From an uncultured Lachnospiraceae bacterium (lineage in GTDB: Bacteria > Bacillota > Clostridia > Lachnospirales > Lachnospiraceae): a stretch of 64,000 nt of DNA. This document shows positions 1 through 9,262 of the stretch, piece after piece. The notes beneath the pieces are model-generated. The model did not search any database and was not told where the DNA came from. It was given only the letters and a program-made list of their open reading frames with translations. Location of the stretch: contig CAMLYL010000005.1 of the NCBI GenBank assembly GCA_946491665.1, forward strand, positions 1 through 64,000. The letters run 5' to 3'. A program made the translations under genes and the position numbers. Position 1 is the first letter of the stretch. Each line of letters starts with the position of its first letter.

Positions 1-1014
<1,014 letters not shown>

Positions 1015-1050
1015 TTATATTCTATATGCTAAATAAATGTTATAATCGGA

Positions 1051-1728
1051 TCAGTTTGCTACTTTCACCATACTGTGTCTTACAACAGAATCGCGGTACA
1101 TGTAGCCCTTCTGAAACTCCTCCACAACAATGTTCTCGCCGAACTCCTCATCGTCAATGTGCATCACGGCATTGTGAAGATTCGGATCAAACTCCTTGCC
1201 CTGGGCTTCAATAGGCTTTACGCCTGCCTCTTCCAGCATGGTCAGCATCTGCTTGTAAATCTTTTCCATTCCCTCTGCAAAGGGCGACCCTTTGTCCTCC
1301 TCGGAAACGGTTGCCAGACCACGTTCAAAATTGTCAATCACCGGAAGGATTTTCTCAATAATACTCTTTGCTCCGGTCTCAAACATCTGGCTTTTTTCTC
1401 TCTCTGTCCGTTTCCGGAAGTTATCAAACTCGGCCATCTGACGTTTTACCCGGTCTGTAAGTTCTTCTATCTTCTCATCCTTCTTATCCTTTTTCTCTTT
1501 CTTCTTGAAAAATCCGCCTTTTTCCTTTGCGGCCGCTTCCGCATCTCCGGAATCCTCAGCAGATTCCGCTCCTTCATTCCCGCAGGAATCCCCGGCGGCT
1601 CCGCCGTCCTCGCCTGTCATATCGTCAGCAGCTTCTCCGGCTGTCTGCTCCTTCGGATCTTCTGACTGCATCTGATCCGTATCCATTTCCTCATTGATTT
1701 CCTGGTTGATCTCTCTCTTTTCTTCCAT
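1051..1728 (-). CDS. grpE: Nucleotide exchange factor GrpE
   Basis: GrpE is the co-chaperone that releases ADP from DnaK. The 225-residue product has a long acidic, low-complexity N-terminus (about residues 1-75), a Lys-rich stretch, then a coiled coil containing FDNFRKRTEREK, and a C-terminal beta domain ending with MYRDSVVRHSMVKVAN; the N-terminal half of that stretch resembles the conserved GrpE end (GY.l..RvlRpA.V.V) only partly. It lies between hrcA (35 bases upstream) and dnaK (54 bases downstream) on the same strand. The acidic N-terminal extension is longer than in E. coli GrpE, which is common in clostridia. The start follows an AAGGCGGG-like site. Confidence 0.96.
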   Translation of the reverse strand: MEEKREINQEINEEMDTDQMQSEDPKEQTAGEAADDMTGEDGGAAGDSCGNEGAESAEDSGDAEAAAKEKGGFFKKKEKKDKKDEKIEELTDRVKRQMAEFDNFRKRTEREKSQMFETGAKSIIEKILPVIDNFERGLATVSEEDKGSPFAEGMEKIYKQMLTMLEEAGVKPIEAQGKEFDPNLHNAVMHIDDEEFGENIVVEEFQKGYMYRDSVVRHSMVKVAN

Positions 1729-1763
1729 TGAAATCCCGCCTTTCTGTCCAAGCTGCGCGGCAG

Positions 1764-2801
1764 CTATTCATCTTCCTTATTAAAAATCTCATCCAGCTTA
1801 ACCTTCAGCGTTTTGAGATTATCTACCACCTTTTCGTAATCCATCCGTTTCGGTCCCACAATGCCAACCGTACCGTGAATACCGTCTCCCAGCTCATAAG
1901 TAGCCGTCACCACACTGCAGTCCTTCATGCCCTGGATCGGCGTCTCATTTCCGATATACACCTGAATCCCGGTACCCGGCTCTCCGGTTTCACTGTTTAC
2001 AAACAGATCTTTCAGCTCCTGTTTTTCCTCAAAGGCGCTGAGCAGATCACTGGCCCTCTGAGAATCGGAAAGCTCCGGATACTTGAAAATATTCGTAGCT
2101 CCACTGGTATAAATCTCCAGCTCCTCATCCTCCTGCACAGCCTCTGCCACCGCGTCCAGTACGCTGCTGACCACCTCACTGTGAATTCCGGCCTGCTCTT
2201 TCAGCTTTGCAATCGTTACCAGATTGATCTGCTCCAGGGTTAGCCCGTTCAGGCTGCCGTTCAGCAGGATATTCAGCTTCAGCATAATCTCCTGATCCAG
2301 ATCCTGCTCTGTATGGATAATCTTATTCTTTACGATATTTCCATCCAGCATGATCGTCGCCAGCACCTGTCCCGGATCCACATTGGAAAGCTGAATAAAC
2401 TTTACCTTGCCCCGCTGCACCTGCGGTGCGGAAACGATGGTCGCATAATTTGTATTCACCGCCAGCAGCTTTGCAATATTTTTCAGCACCTGCTCCATCT
2501 TTTCCGTTTTTTCCAGGACGAACTCTTTCATCTCGGAAACTTCCCGGTCCTTTTCAATCATCAGGTGATCTACATAAAATCGATACCCCTTATCGGAAGG
2601 AATCCGGCCTGCGGAAGTGTGGGGCTGAACAATGTATCCCATCTCCTCCAGATCCGACATCTCATTCCGGATCGTAGCCGAGCTGAGATTCAGATCCGAT
2701 GCTTTGGAAATGGTTCTGGAACCAACCGGCTCTCCGGTCTCCATATAAGTCCGGATGATCACTTTTAAAATTTTAATCTGACGTTCGCTCAGTTCATTCA
2801 T
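1764..2801 (-). CDS. hrcA: Heat-inducible transcription repressor HrcA
   Basis: HrcA represses class I heat-shock genes by binding CIRCE operators. The 345-residue protein starts MNELSERQIKILKVIIRTYM, the usual N-terminal winged helix with SSATIRNEMSDLEEMGY as the recognition region at about residues 39-53, followed by the GAF-like dimerisation domain that ends in GIVGPKRMDYEKVVDNL. It is the first gene of hrcA-grpE-dnaK. A perfect CIRCE lies just upstream, so it represses its own operon. The length matches the family. Confidence 0.97.
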   Translation of the reverse strand: MNELSERQIKILKVIIRTYMETGEPVGSRTISKASDLNLSSATIRNEMSDLEEMGYIVQPHTSAGRIPSDKGYRFYVDHLMIEKDREVSEMKEFVLEKTEKMEQVLKNIAKLLAVNTNYATIVSAPQVQRGKVKFIQLSNVDPGQVLATIMLDGNIVKNKIIHTEQDLDQEIMLKLNILLNGSLNGLTLEQINLVTIAKLKEQAGIHSEVVSSVLDAVAEAVQEDEELEIYTSGATNIFKYPELSDSQRASDLLSAFEEKQELKDLFVNSETGEPGTGIQVYIGNETPIQGMKDCSVVTATYELGDGIHGTVGIVGPKRMDYEKVVDNLKTLKVKLDEIFNKEDE

Positions 2802-2835
2802 CTTATCAGACTCCGTATCCGGTGTTTTGGTGTTG

Positions 2836-2862
2836 TTAGCACTCGTTTCGTTGGAGTGCTAA
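2836..2862 (-). promoter_or_regulatory. CIRCE operator (HrcA binding site)
   Basis: The sequence is TTAGCACTC, nine bases, GAGTGCTAA: a perfect match to the 9-9-9 CIRCE consensus. It lies about 35 bases upstream of hrcA and immediately downstream of a consensus-like promoter, which is the standard place for HrcA autoregulation. Confidence 0.98.
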
Positions 2863-2876
2863 TTTCTTCATTACCT

Positions 2877-2905
2877 AATGTAGCACCATCGTTTTCCTTT
2901 GTCAA
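2877..2905 (-). promoter_or_regulatory. Sigma-A type promoter of the hrcA-grpE-dnaK operon
   Basis: On the minus strand TTGACA is followed after 17 bases by TACATT. The expected transcription start falls just before or at the CIRCE element, so HrcA bound there would block transcription. The call is by consensus and position only. Confidence 0.75.
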
Positions 2906-3096
2906 CCATTATTTTCTTTTTTCAGGAAAAATTTTGTTTCCTGCATAACTGTTCACAGTAACTTTCTTTTCGGAAATTATAAAATATCTGTGAAACCTGT
3001 CCCTGACAACAGAATGTTCACGATTTCCGACTATACTAAAAAAAGCTGCTGTTTCATGAAACTTCTGCTTTGCAATAAAAAAAGGAGGATCCATTT

Positions 3097-3780
3097 ATGT
3101 TTCAGATTCTTGTTGCAGACGATGACAAAAACACCCGGCGCCTGCTGGAAACCATTCTGTCCAACGCCGGATACAAAACCATTTCCGTTGCTTCAGCAGG
3201 AAGAGCTCTGGAGCTCATCCAAAAAGTTCCAATTGACCTTCTGATCGTGGACATTATGATGCCGGGAATGGACGGATATGAATTTACGAAGCTGCTCCGT
3301 GACTGCCGCTATGATCTCCCGATCCTGATGCTCTCCGCAAAACAGCTTCCGGATAACATCAAACACGGTTTTCTTGCGGGAACTGACGACTATATGACCA
3401 AGCCTGCCGATGAGGAAGAGCTTCTTCTGCGGATACGGGCTCTGCTCCGCCGTGCGCGGATTTTCTCGGAGCACAGGCTGACCATAGGGGAAACGGAGCT
3501 GAACTATGATACTCTGTCCGTCCGCTGGAAAAACAATACTCTGACGCTTCCTCCCAAGGAATTTCTGCTTTTATATAAACTGCTTTCCTATCCGAACAAA
3601 ATTTTCACCCGCATCCAGCTCCTGGAGGATATCTGGGGACCCGCCACAGAGTCCATGGAATCTACAGTAAGCGTACATATTAACCGCCTGCGGAATCATT
3701 TTGAAAATAATCCGGACTTTCGTATCATTACCATTCGCGGTCTGGGATATAAGGCGCAGATAAGGGAGGGAGACCTGTGA
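3097..3780 (+). CDS. OmpR/PhoB-family response regulator
   Basis: This is a DNA-binding response regulator of 227 residues. The receiver domain (about 1-120) has the acidic pocket ADDD at residues 7-10, the phospho-acceptor Asp near 52 in LLIVDIMMPGMDGYEF, and the conserved Lys in YMTKPAD near 102. The C-terminal half is a winged helix of the Trans_reg_C type, ending ITIRGLGYKAQ. It starts after an AAAGGAGG site and overlaps the downstream kinase by four bases (GTGA), so the two form a translationally coupled pair. The signal is unknown. It is transcribed away from the hrcA operon. Confidence 0.93.
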   Translation: MFQILVADDDKNTRRLLETILSNAGYKTISVASAGRALELIQKVPIDLLIVDIMMPGMDGYEFTKLLRDCRYDLPILMLSAKQLPDNIKHGFLAGTDDYMTKPADEEELLLRIRALLRRARIFSEHRLTIGETELNYDTLSVRWKNNTLTLPPKEFLLLYKLLSYPNKIFTRIQLLEDIWGPATESMESTVSVHINRLRNHFENNPDFRIITIRGLGYKAQIREGDL

Positions 3781-4853
3781 AAGAAAAAACAAACTCTAAT
3801 ATACCCATTATTTTACTCTGCACCGGACTGGTTTTTCTTCTTCTTTTCCTCACCATGGTAATCGGCAACTGGGTGATTATTATGGGAATCCGAGCCGGTC
3901 TGTTTTCCGGACATCCGGATACGCCTCTGATACCGTTTCTGATTCAGACCGGAATGGTCAGCATTTTTATCGGAGTCATTCTGACCCTGGCGCTCTGCCG
4001 CATTCCTCTGCGCCCGATCAGAGAACTGATTCAGGCGATCCATGCTGTAGCCGACGGAAATTTTCAGACCAAAATCCATTTTAAATATCTGAAAGGATTC
4101 CGGGAACTTTCTGAAAACTTTAACCGGATGACAAGCGAGCTTTCCGGAATCGAAATGCTCCGGTCTGATTTCATACATAATTTTTCACATGAATTCAAAA
4201 CCCCGATCATGTCCATATCGGGGTTTGCAAAGCTTATGAAAAAAGAAAATACTGGCGAAAAGGAAAGAGAAGAATATCTCGACATCATCATTGCCGAATG
4301 CGCGAGACTCTCTGAGCTGTCCTCCAATATCCTTAATCTCTCCCGGGTGGACAGCATCAGCGTTCTGACAGAGACTGTACAATTCAACGTTTCGGAACAA
4401 ATCCGCGAATCCATCCTCCAGCTTCAGCAGAAATGGGAAGCAAAAAAAATCACCTTCCGGATTCAGATGGACGACTGTCTGATTATCGGAAATCCGGATC
4501 TGCTGAAGCAGGTATGGATGAATCTGATTGACAACGCGATAAAATTTTCTTTTCCCGAAGGAGAAATCTGCATTCACGCAGCCGAAACCCATAACGGTTT
4601 TCTTTTCCGGATACGGGACAATGGTATCGGCATGAGTTCTCTGACACAGGAAAAAATATTCAACCGGTTCTATCAGGGGGATCCCTCTCACTCTGTGGAA
4701 GGGAACGGGCTGGGACTGCCTCTTGTCAGAAGAATTCTGGAGCTTCACCGGGGAACAGTCCGGGTTGGGAGCCAGCCGGGAAAAGGGAGTATCTTTTCTG
4801 TGACGCTGCCCGGATCGCCCGTCTCGGTCTCTCAGCTCACAATCCAGCGGTAA
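3777..4853 (+). CDS. Sensor histidine kinase of two-component system
   Basis: The 358-residue kinase has two transmembrane segments (about residues 10-32 and 50-72) with a very short outside loop, so it may sense the membrane or a partner rather than carry a large ligand domain. A HAMP-like linker follows, then the H-box HNFSHEFKTPIMSISG with the phospho-accepting His, the N-box MNLIDNAIKFS, G1 box IRDNGIGM and G2 box GNGLGLPLV. The start is the GTG overlapping the stop of the regulator gene. Its 3' end overlaps the convergent wHTH gene by 22 bases. Confidence 0.92.
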   Translation: MKEKTNSNIPIILLCTGLVFLLLFLTMVIGNWVIIMGIRAGLFSGHPDTPLIPFLIQTGMVSIFIGVILTLALCRIPLRPIRELIQAIHAVADGNFQTKIHFKYLKGFRELSENFNRMTSELSGIEMLRSDFIHNFSHEFKTPIMSISGFAKLMKKENTGEKEREEYLDIIIAECARLSELSSNILNLSRVDSISVLTETVQFNVSEQIRESILQLQQKWEAKKITFRIQMDDCLIIGNPDLLKQVWMNLIDNAIKFSFPEGEICIHAAETHNGFLFRIRDNGIGMSSLTQEKIFNRFYQGDPSHSVEGNGLGLPLVRRILELHRGTVRVGSQPGKGSIFSVTLPGSPVSVSQLTIQR

Positions 4854-5503
4854 AATTCCTTCAGATCAATACGGTAGCCGATGGAGCGGATGCTGATAAT
4901 AACGTCCTGCATATCCAGACGGCGTCTGATATTTTTAATATGTGTATCTATATTTCTCATGCTTTCCCTCTTCCTGGGCGGAAGGATCTGTGTGATTTCT
5001 CTGCGATTGACAGCTTTTCCGATATGCTCAAGCAAAAACAGAAGGATTTCAAATTCGCAGGGACCCGGATGCATTTCTTTCCTTTTATAAACAATCTGCT
5101 TCTGCTCCCGGTCCACATATAATCTTCCATAGCTGAGATTTCTTTTTTGCAGCAGCTCCTCATTCAGATAATTTCCTGCTGTTTTTCTGAAGTCTCCGTA
5201 CGTAAATGGATACAGCATACATGCCGTAATATCTTTGCCGTACCTCCGGAACACTTCTTTATCCCGCAGGGAGACCGGAACGGCAATCACCGGATTGCCG
5301 TCTTTACCGGCCTGTATCATTATTTCCCGGTAAAACTCCGCCCCCTCTCCATCCACATACATAATATTGCCCGTCAGACAGCGGTCCCTGTATACAGTTT
5401 CTCTCAGACTGCAGGTCCGGAATCCCGATAACTGCGCATACCGTCCGATTTCCGCCGAAAGCTCCGGATCAACAACTCCATTAATCACAGTTAATGCTTT
5501 CAT
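4832..5503 (-). CDS. Orphan winged-helix transcriptional regulator with degenerate receiver-like N-terminus
   Basis: The C-terminal half of this 223-residue protein is an OmpR/PhoB-type winged helix (CEFEILLFLLEHIGKAVNRREI, then NIDTHIKNIRRRLDM and SIRSIGYRIDLKEF). The N-terminal ~120 residues have the size of a receiver domain but I cannot find the acidic pair, phospho-acceptor Asp or conserved Lys, so it is probably not phosphorylated in the usual way. It begins 14 bases after the DUF4340 gene with an AGGAGGG site, so it is probably the last gene of the ABC exporter operon. It overlaps the histidine kinase gene tail to tail by 22 bases. Its target genes are unknown. Confidence 0.8.
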   Translation of the reverse strand: MKALTVINGVVDPELSAEIGRYAQLSGFRTCSLRETVYRDRCLTGNIMYVDGEGAEFYREIMIQAGKDGNPVIAVPVSLRDKEVFRRYGKDITACMLYPFTYGDFRKTAGNYLNEELLQKRNLSYGRLYVDREQKQIVYKRKEMHPGPCEFEILLFLLEHIGKAVNRREITQILPPRKRESMRNIDTHIKNIRRRLDMQDVIISIRSIGYRIDLKEFYRWIVS

Positions 5504-5517
5504 TTTCCCTCCTGTCC

Positions 5518-6942
5518 CTACTCTGCCTGAGAACTGTCAAGAATCACGGCGTTCACGGCCTCTTTCAGATCCACTACAGCGGTTCTGGATGTATAATTCA
5601 GTTCTTCTCCATTCAGCACAGAAATACAGTAAGATCCGTCATACTGATAAAATTCCAGTTCCACAGTCTGATACGATTCCGTATTCCTGTGGAAAATAAG
5701 ACTCATCTCCGACCGTTTTCCGCTGAGCGCCGGTTCTGTCTCCGGCACATCCTCATCATCTGTTTCTTCCGCTATGGTAATTTCTGAAAGCTGGTCCAGA
5801 ATATCCCCGAATTCGATCTCTTCGTTCTCAAGTGTATAAATATACGCATCCTCATCGTCTTTTTCCAGGCCAATGGTATACACATTTCCGTCCAGCTCGA
5901 CTTCTATACTTTCTACTGTATCCCAGTCAAGGAGAACCACTTCATCCGGCTTCAGCTCTTCATAAGAAACATTTACCGCCGCCTGATACAGATCCTCGCT
6001 GATCCTGTACACGATGTTGGAACCGGTCAGTCTGGCATAGTATGCCTCATCCACAGCTCCGACCTCATATTCGAACTTCTGTGTTTCTTCCCCATTCTCC
6101 TCAGAATCCTCTGTCTCTTCCGCGTCCTCCTCTTTTGCCGGCTCATAGGCAACAGACACAGTGGCGTCCGGCTCCGCCAGTCCGTAATTCCCCAGCTCCG
6201 TATCATCCGCGTAATAATCCACACACTCTTCCCAGGAAAATTCAGAAAGTGACGCAAAGGTATCCTCTGTGCTTTCATTGTCAAGATTGCGATAGTCCTC
6301 TCCATCTTTCAGATAATAGGTATAGGCGTCGCTGTAACAGTAGCCGCTGTTCTCTTTGTAAATGATATCTGTGGAATTCTCATTTTCCACCAGCACTTCA
6401 GAGATACTTTCCATTTCCGGAATCTCCTCCTTCTGTACACAGTCCAGCAGCGTATAGGAAATATCGTCAATCAGTCCGGCATCCGTCAGGTAAACATATC
6501 CGTCGCCATTGGAAATATACACTTCTCCGTCCGAGAATGTCTCATCCCCGACCGCAATTTCAAAAGCATCATCCGCCGTCTGAATGGTAATCTCATAGGC
6601 CGGATCACTCAGACCATAGACGCCCAGGCTCTGCACCTCCTCTACTTTTTTATCGGAAGTAATCGCCGACAGGTTTTCCGCGATCTCATTCAGAAGTTCC
6701 TGATCTACCGCCATTTTTTCATCCGCCTCATAGGACCACTCGCCGTCCTCACAGACAAACGCCGTCTCACTGTCCTCATAATTCCATGCCAGGTATGTTA
6801 TATCCGCGCTGTCCACATCCACAATCGTGGTTTCCGTCCCGGTCATTTTTTCCTCAAAATCAATCCGGGAGAGGCCGAAGGCGCCTGCCGCGCAGGCAGC
6901 AAGAACGCCGGACAGGGCCATCAGCTTTCGTTCTCTCTTCAT
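5518..6942 (-). CDS. DUF4340 domain lipoprotein-like/membrane-anchored protein of a Gld-like ABC system
   Basis: The 474-residue protein has an N-terminal membrane anchor (KLMALSGVLAACAAGAFGLS) and a very acidic extracellular part in which two DUF4340-like repeats can be seen (VQSLGVYGLSDPAYEITI and later ELGNYGLAEPDATVSV). The ORF track starts 13 codons earlier, but ATG 6942 is preceded by AAGGAGG at good spacing and overlaps the stop of the GldG-like gene as ATGA, so I chose it. DUF4340 proteins commonly neighbour GldG-like ABC components; their biochemical role is not known. Located between the GldG-like gene and the winged-helix gene. Confidence 0.85.
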   Translation of the reverse strand: MKRERKLMALSGVLAACAAGAFGLSRIDFEEKMTGTETTIVDVDSADITYLAWNYEDSETAFVCEDGEWSYEADEKMAVDQELLNEIAENLSAITSDKKVEEVQSLGVYGLSDPAYEITIQTADDAFEIAVGDETFSDGEVYISNGDGYVYLTDAGLIDDISYTLLDCVQKEEIPEMESISEVLVENENSTDIIYKENSGYCYSDAYTYYLKDGEDYRNLDNESTEDTFASLSEFSWEECVDYYADDTELGNYGLAEPDATVSVAYEPAKEEDAEETEDSEENGEETQKFEYEVGAVDEAYYARLTGSNIVYRISEDLYQAAVNVSYEELKPDEVVLLDWDTVESIEVELDGNVYTIGLEKDDEDAYIYTLENEEIEFGDILDQLSEITIAEETDDEDVPETEPALSGKRSEMSLIFHRNTESYQTVELEFYQYDGSYCISVLNGEELNYTSRTAVVDLKEAVNAVILDSSQAE

Positions 6943-8399
6943 CTGCGTTTCCTCCTTATTACCACACCGATACCGATGCACAGATAGGCCGCCGGAATTA
7001 CTCCGATCGTCACAACCCGGATCGTGGACGCGGCGCTGGTGCTGACGGTAAGATATTCGTTGGTCAGACTCTTGGAACGCACGGAAATGCTGTCGTCCTT
7101 CTCACACATCATCTCCAGCGCATTCAGCACAAAGTCCTCATTGGCGTCGGAGGAATACTGATTATAAGCGTCTTCCAGCAGCTCGGAGGATGCAATCCAT
7201 ACAAGCTGCATCTGATTTTCCGTATCGATATCTTTTGTAACCATTGCCGCAAGTGTCAGCGGCCCCTCGGTATCCCCATCTTCCTTATCATAAGTTTCGA
7301 TGTTATAGCCTTCTGCTTTCAGGAAGGATTCTTCCGACGACTGCAGAAGCGCCGTCGCCGTAACATCGCTGACCGCCCCGGAAATGTCCAGCGCTTTTGA
7401 TACCGGCATTATCACATGATAGTTGTCGTCAATCAGGGAATCTGTAATATCGCAGGATTCCATATCCGGCATCAGAAGAACCGGCGCATTGAATATATAA
7501 TGATCTGTGCTCTCCTCTACCACGACGCCCTCCAGTACAGAAATGCCGTAATATTCCGCCACGGCTTTCAGATTCGGAAGCTCATCTCCTTCATTGGTGC
7601 CGCTCAGGATCAGGACTCTCCCGCCTTCTTCCAGAAAATTAATCAGCATATCCTTTTCTTCCTCTGAAATATCCGTGGAAGGAGCATAAATCAGAATACA
7701 CTCCACATCCTCCGGCACAGATTCCCCGTTCAGAAGCGACAGTGTCTCTGTTGTGAGATTATCTGTCTCAATTGCTTCCGAAAAGCTCTCGGGCAGTTCC
7801 GCCTCCCCATGTCCCTCCAGTACATGAACCACCGGTATCTCTTCTGTGGTGCAGTAAGAAATCGCTGAAGTGATCAGCTTCTCACCAGAAAATTCATCTG
7901 CGCCGGAATACATGGAATAGTAAGACGTGCTGCTCATCTCATACATCTCGTCATAGCTGATATACCGGTATTTATCTCCGCATTCCACAATGACCGAGTT
8001 GTTATATACCTCTTCATCCGTATAAGCGTTTGTGAAATCCGGATTCAGATCCGGGTCTTTTTTCTCTACATTCACTCTGCTGCTGTAATCCTCATAATTA
8101 TGTAAAAGTTTTTCCACATATTCATCCTCCTCGCCCGAGGCCACGATCCAGTAAATCGTAATATCTTCCTCCAGGGAACTCAGCATAACTTTGGACTGGC
8201 TGGAAATGGAATAAAGCTGATTCGCCGTCATATCCTTCTGGGTATAGCTGTCGGGCAGAAAGCTGAGGGCAAAATTGACCGTGATCAGAATTGCCAGCAG
8301 AATAATGGTCAGCAGAAAACTGTAGCTTCCCGCCCTGCTGGATCTTGTTCCGAACTGTTCTTTTACGCTGGTCAGACGGTTTCTGAATGTCTTTTTCAT
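6939..8399 (-). CDS. GldG-family ABC-type transport auxiliary protein
   Basis: The 486-residue protein has an N-terminal transmembrane helix (YSFLLTIILLAILITVNFALSFL), the GldG-like segment DMTANQLYSISSQSKVMLSSL typical of the family, a central thioredoxin/GATase-like region with ILIYAPSTDISEEEKDML and GGRVLILSG, and a C-terminal transmembrane helix near residues 460-480. The domain therefore lies outside the membrane and is anchored at both ends. It overlaps the permease gene by one base and the DUF4340 gene by four, which indicates a tight operon. In Bacteroidetes GldG works with GldA and GldF in gliding; in Firmicutes the substrate is unknown. Confidence 0.87.
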   Translation of the reverse strand: MKKTFRNRLTSVKEQFGTRSSRAGSYSFLLTIILLAILITVNFALSFLPDSYTQKDMTANQLYSISSQSKVMLSSLEEDITIYWIVASGEEDEYVEKLLHNYEDYSSRVNVEKKDPDLNPDFTNAYTDEEVYNNSVIVECGDKYRYISYDEMYEMSSTSYYSMYSGADEFSGEKLITSAISYCTTEEIPVVHVLEGHGEAELPESFSEAIETDNLTTETLSLLNGESVPEDVECILIYAPSTDISEEEKDMLINFLEEGGRVLILSGTNEGDELPNLKAVAEYYGISVLEGVVVEESTDHYIFNAPVLLMPDMESCDITDSLIDDNYHVIMPVSKALDISGAVSDVTATALLQSSEESFLKAEGYNIETYDKEDGDTEGPLTLAAMVTKDIDTENQMQLVWIASSELLEDAYNQYSSDANEDFVLNALEMMCEKDDSISVRSKSLTNEYLTVSTSAASTIRVVTIGVIPAAYLCIGIGVVIRRKRR

Positions 8400-9262
8400 C
8401 AGTTATATCTCCTTTTCTCCAGGGACTGTACCGTCAGAAACAGGAAAAACACAATGACGCTGATAAAATAGACAACATGCGTATAGTCAAATACGCCGTC
8501 TACAAATTCATAAAAACGCTCGTAGACCGAAAGTTTTTCCAGTATCGCCGGAAACAGTCCTTCAAACCAGTCCCTGTTGTAAATATAGGCCCCGACGGTC
8601 GCCGCCATTGCCGCTATACCGATTGCCGGCGCCAGAAAGTCATTGGCTGTCATATGCTGGATCAGAAAGGCAAGAATCAGCTCTATGACCAGCAGCGCCG
8701 CAAGGGAACCGTATGCCGACGACGTTACATACTCCGCCAGGGTCACCATATAATAATTCAGAATCATCACCCCAAAGCAGATCCCGGCCGCCATTGCCGG
8801 AGATTCCGTGACGGAGGAGATAAAAATCCCTATGGCCAGCAGCGAAGCCGCCAGCATAATATATCCCAGCAGAGTGCCAAACGCGGTGGGGAGATACAGA
8901 TTCCCGTAGTTCCGGAGAATCAGAGGATATACCGTCACTGCGCTGAGAGGAATCACGGATGTGATCAGCAGCGCCAGATATTTTCCCGCCACAATCTGCG
9001 TGGCGGAGACCGGCAGGGAATAAAGAAGCTGATCTGTCTTCTGCTTTTTTTCCTCCGAGATGACCCGCATGGTAATGACCGGAACCGTAATCAGAAATGC
9101 GAAGGACGCTCCCATCAGGGCATACTCAAAATTCGCATATCCCATACTCAGGTTATAGTACATCATATAAATCGCCACAGCCAGCAGGGAAAACAGTCCA
9201 TAAACATAGGCGGTAAAGCCCGAAAACAGTAAATGTACTTCATGGCGGAGTATCGCGATCAT
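8399..9262 (-). CDS. ABC-2 type transporter permease (GldF/NosY-like)
   Basis: This 287-residue integral membrane protein has about six predicted helices, starting with FTAYVYGLFSLLAVAIYMMYY and including the ABC-2 signature-like stretch ISEEKKQKTDQLLYSLPVSATQIVAGKYLA, which is characteristic of GldF/NosY permeases. It overlaps the ATPase gene by four bases and the GldG-like gene by one. Together with that ATPase it should form the membrane pore of an exporter. The substrate cannot be told from sequence. Confidence 0.9.
   Translation of the reverse strand: MIAILRHEVHLLFSGFTAYVYGLFSLLAVAIYMMYYNLSMGYANFEYALMGASFAFLITVPVITMRVISEEKKQKTDQLLYSLPVSATQIVAGKYLALLITSVIPLSAVTVYPLILRNYGNLYLPTAFGTLLGYIMLAASLLAIGIFISSVTESPAMAAGICFGVMILNYYMVTLAEYVTSSAYGSLAALLVIELILAFLIQHMTANDFLAPAIGIAAMAATVGAYIYNRDWFEGLFPAILEKLSVYERFYEFVDGVFDYTHVVYFISVIVFFLFLTVQSLEKRRYN

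Noticed and set aside
1075-1665. Plus-strand ORF of 196 residues opposite grpE
   Set aside because: The Phe/Leu-rich translation comes from the antisense of Glu/Lys codons in grpE.
8387-9232. Plus-strand ORF of 281 residues opposite the ABC permease
   Set aside because: It is antisense to a well-supported membrane protein gene; the His/Arg/Gln-rich translation is what reverse-complemented hydrophobic codons give.
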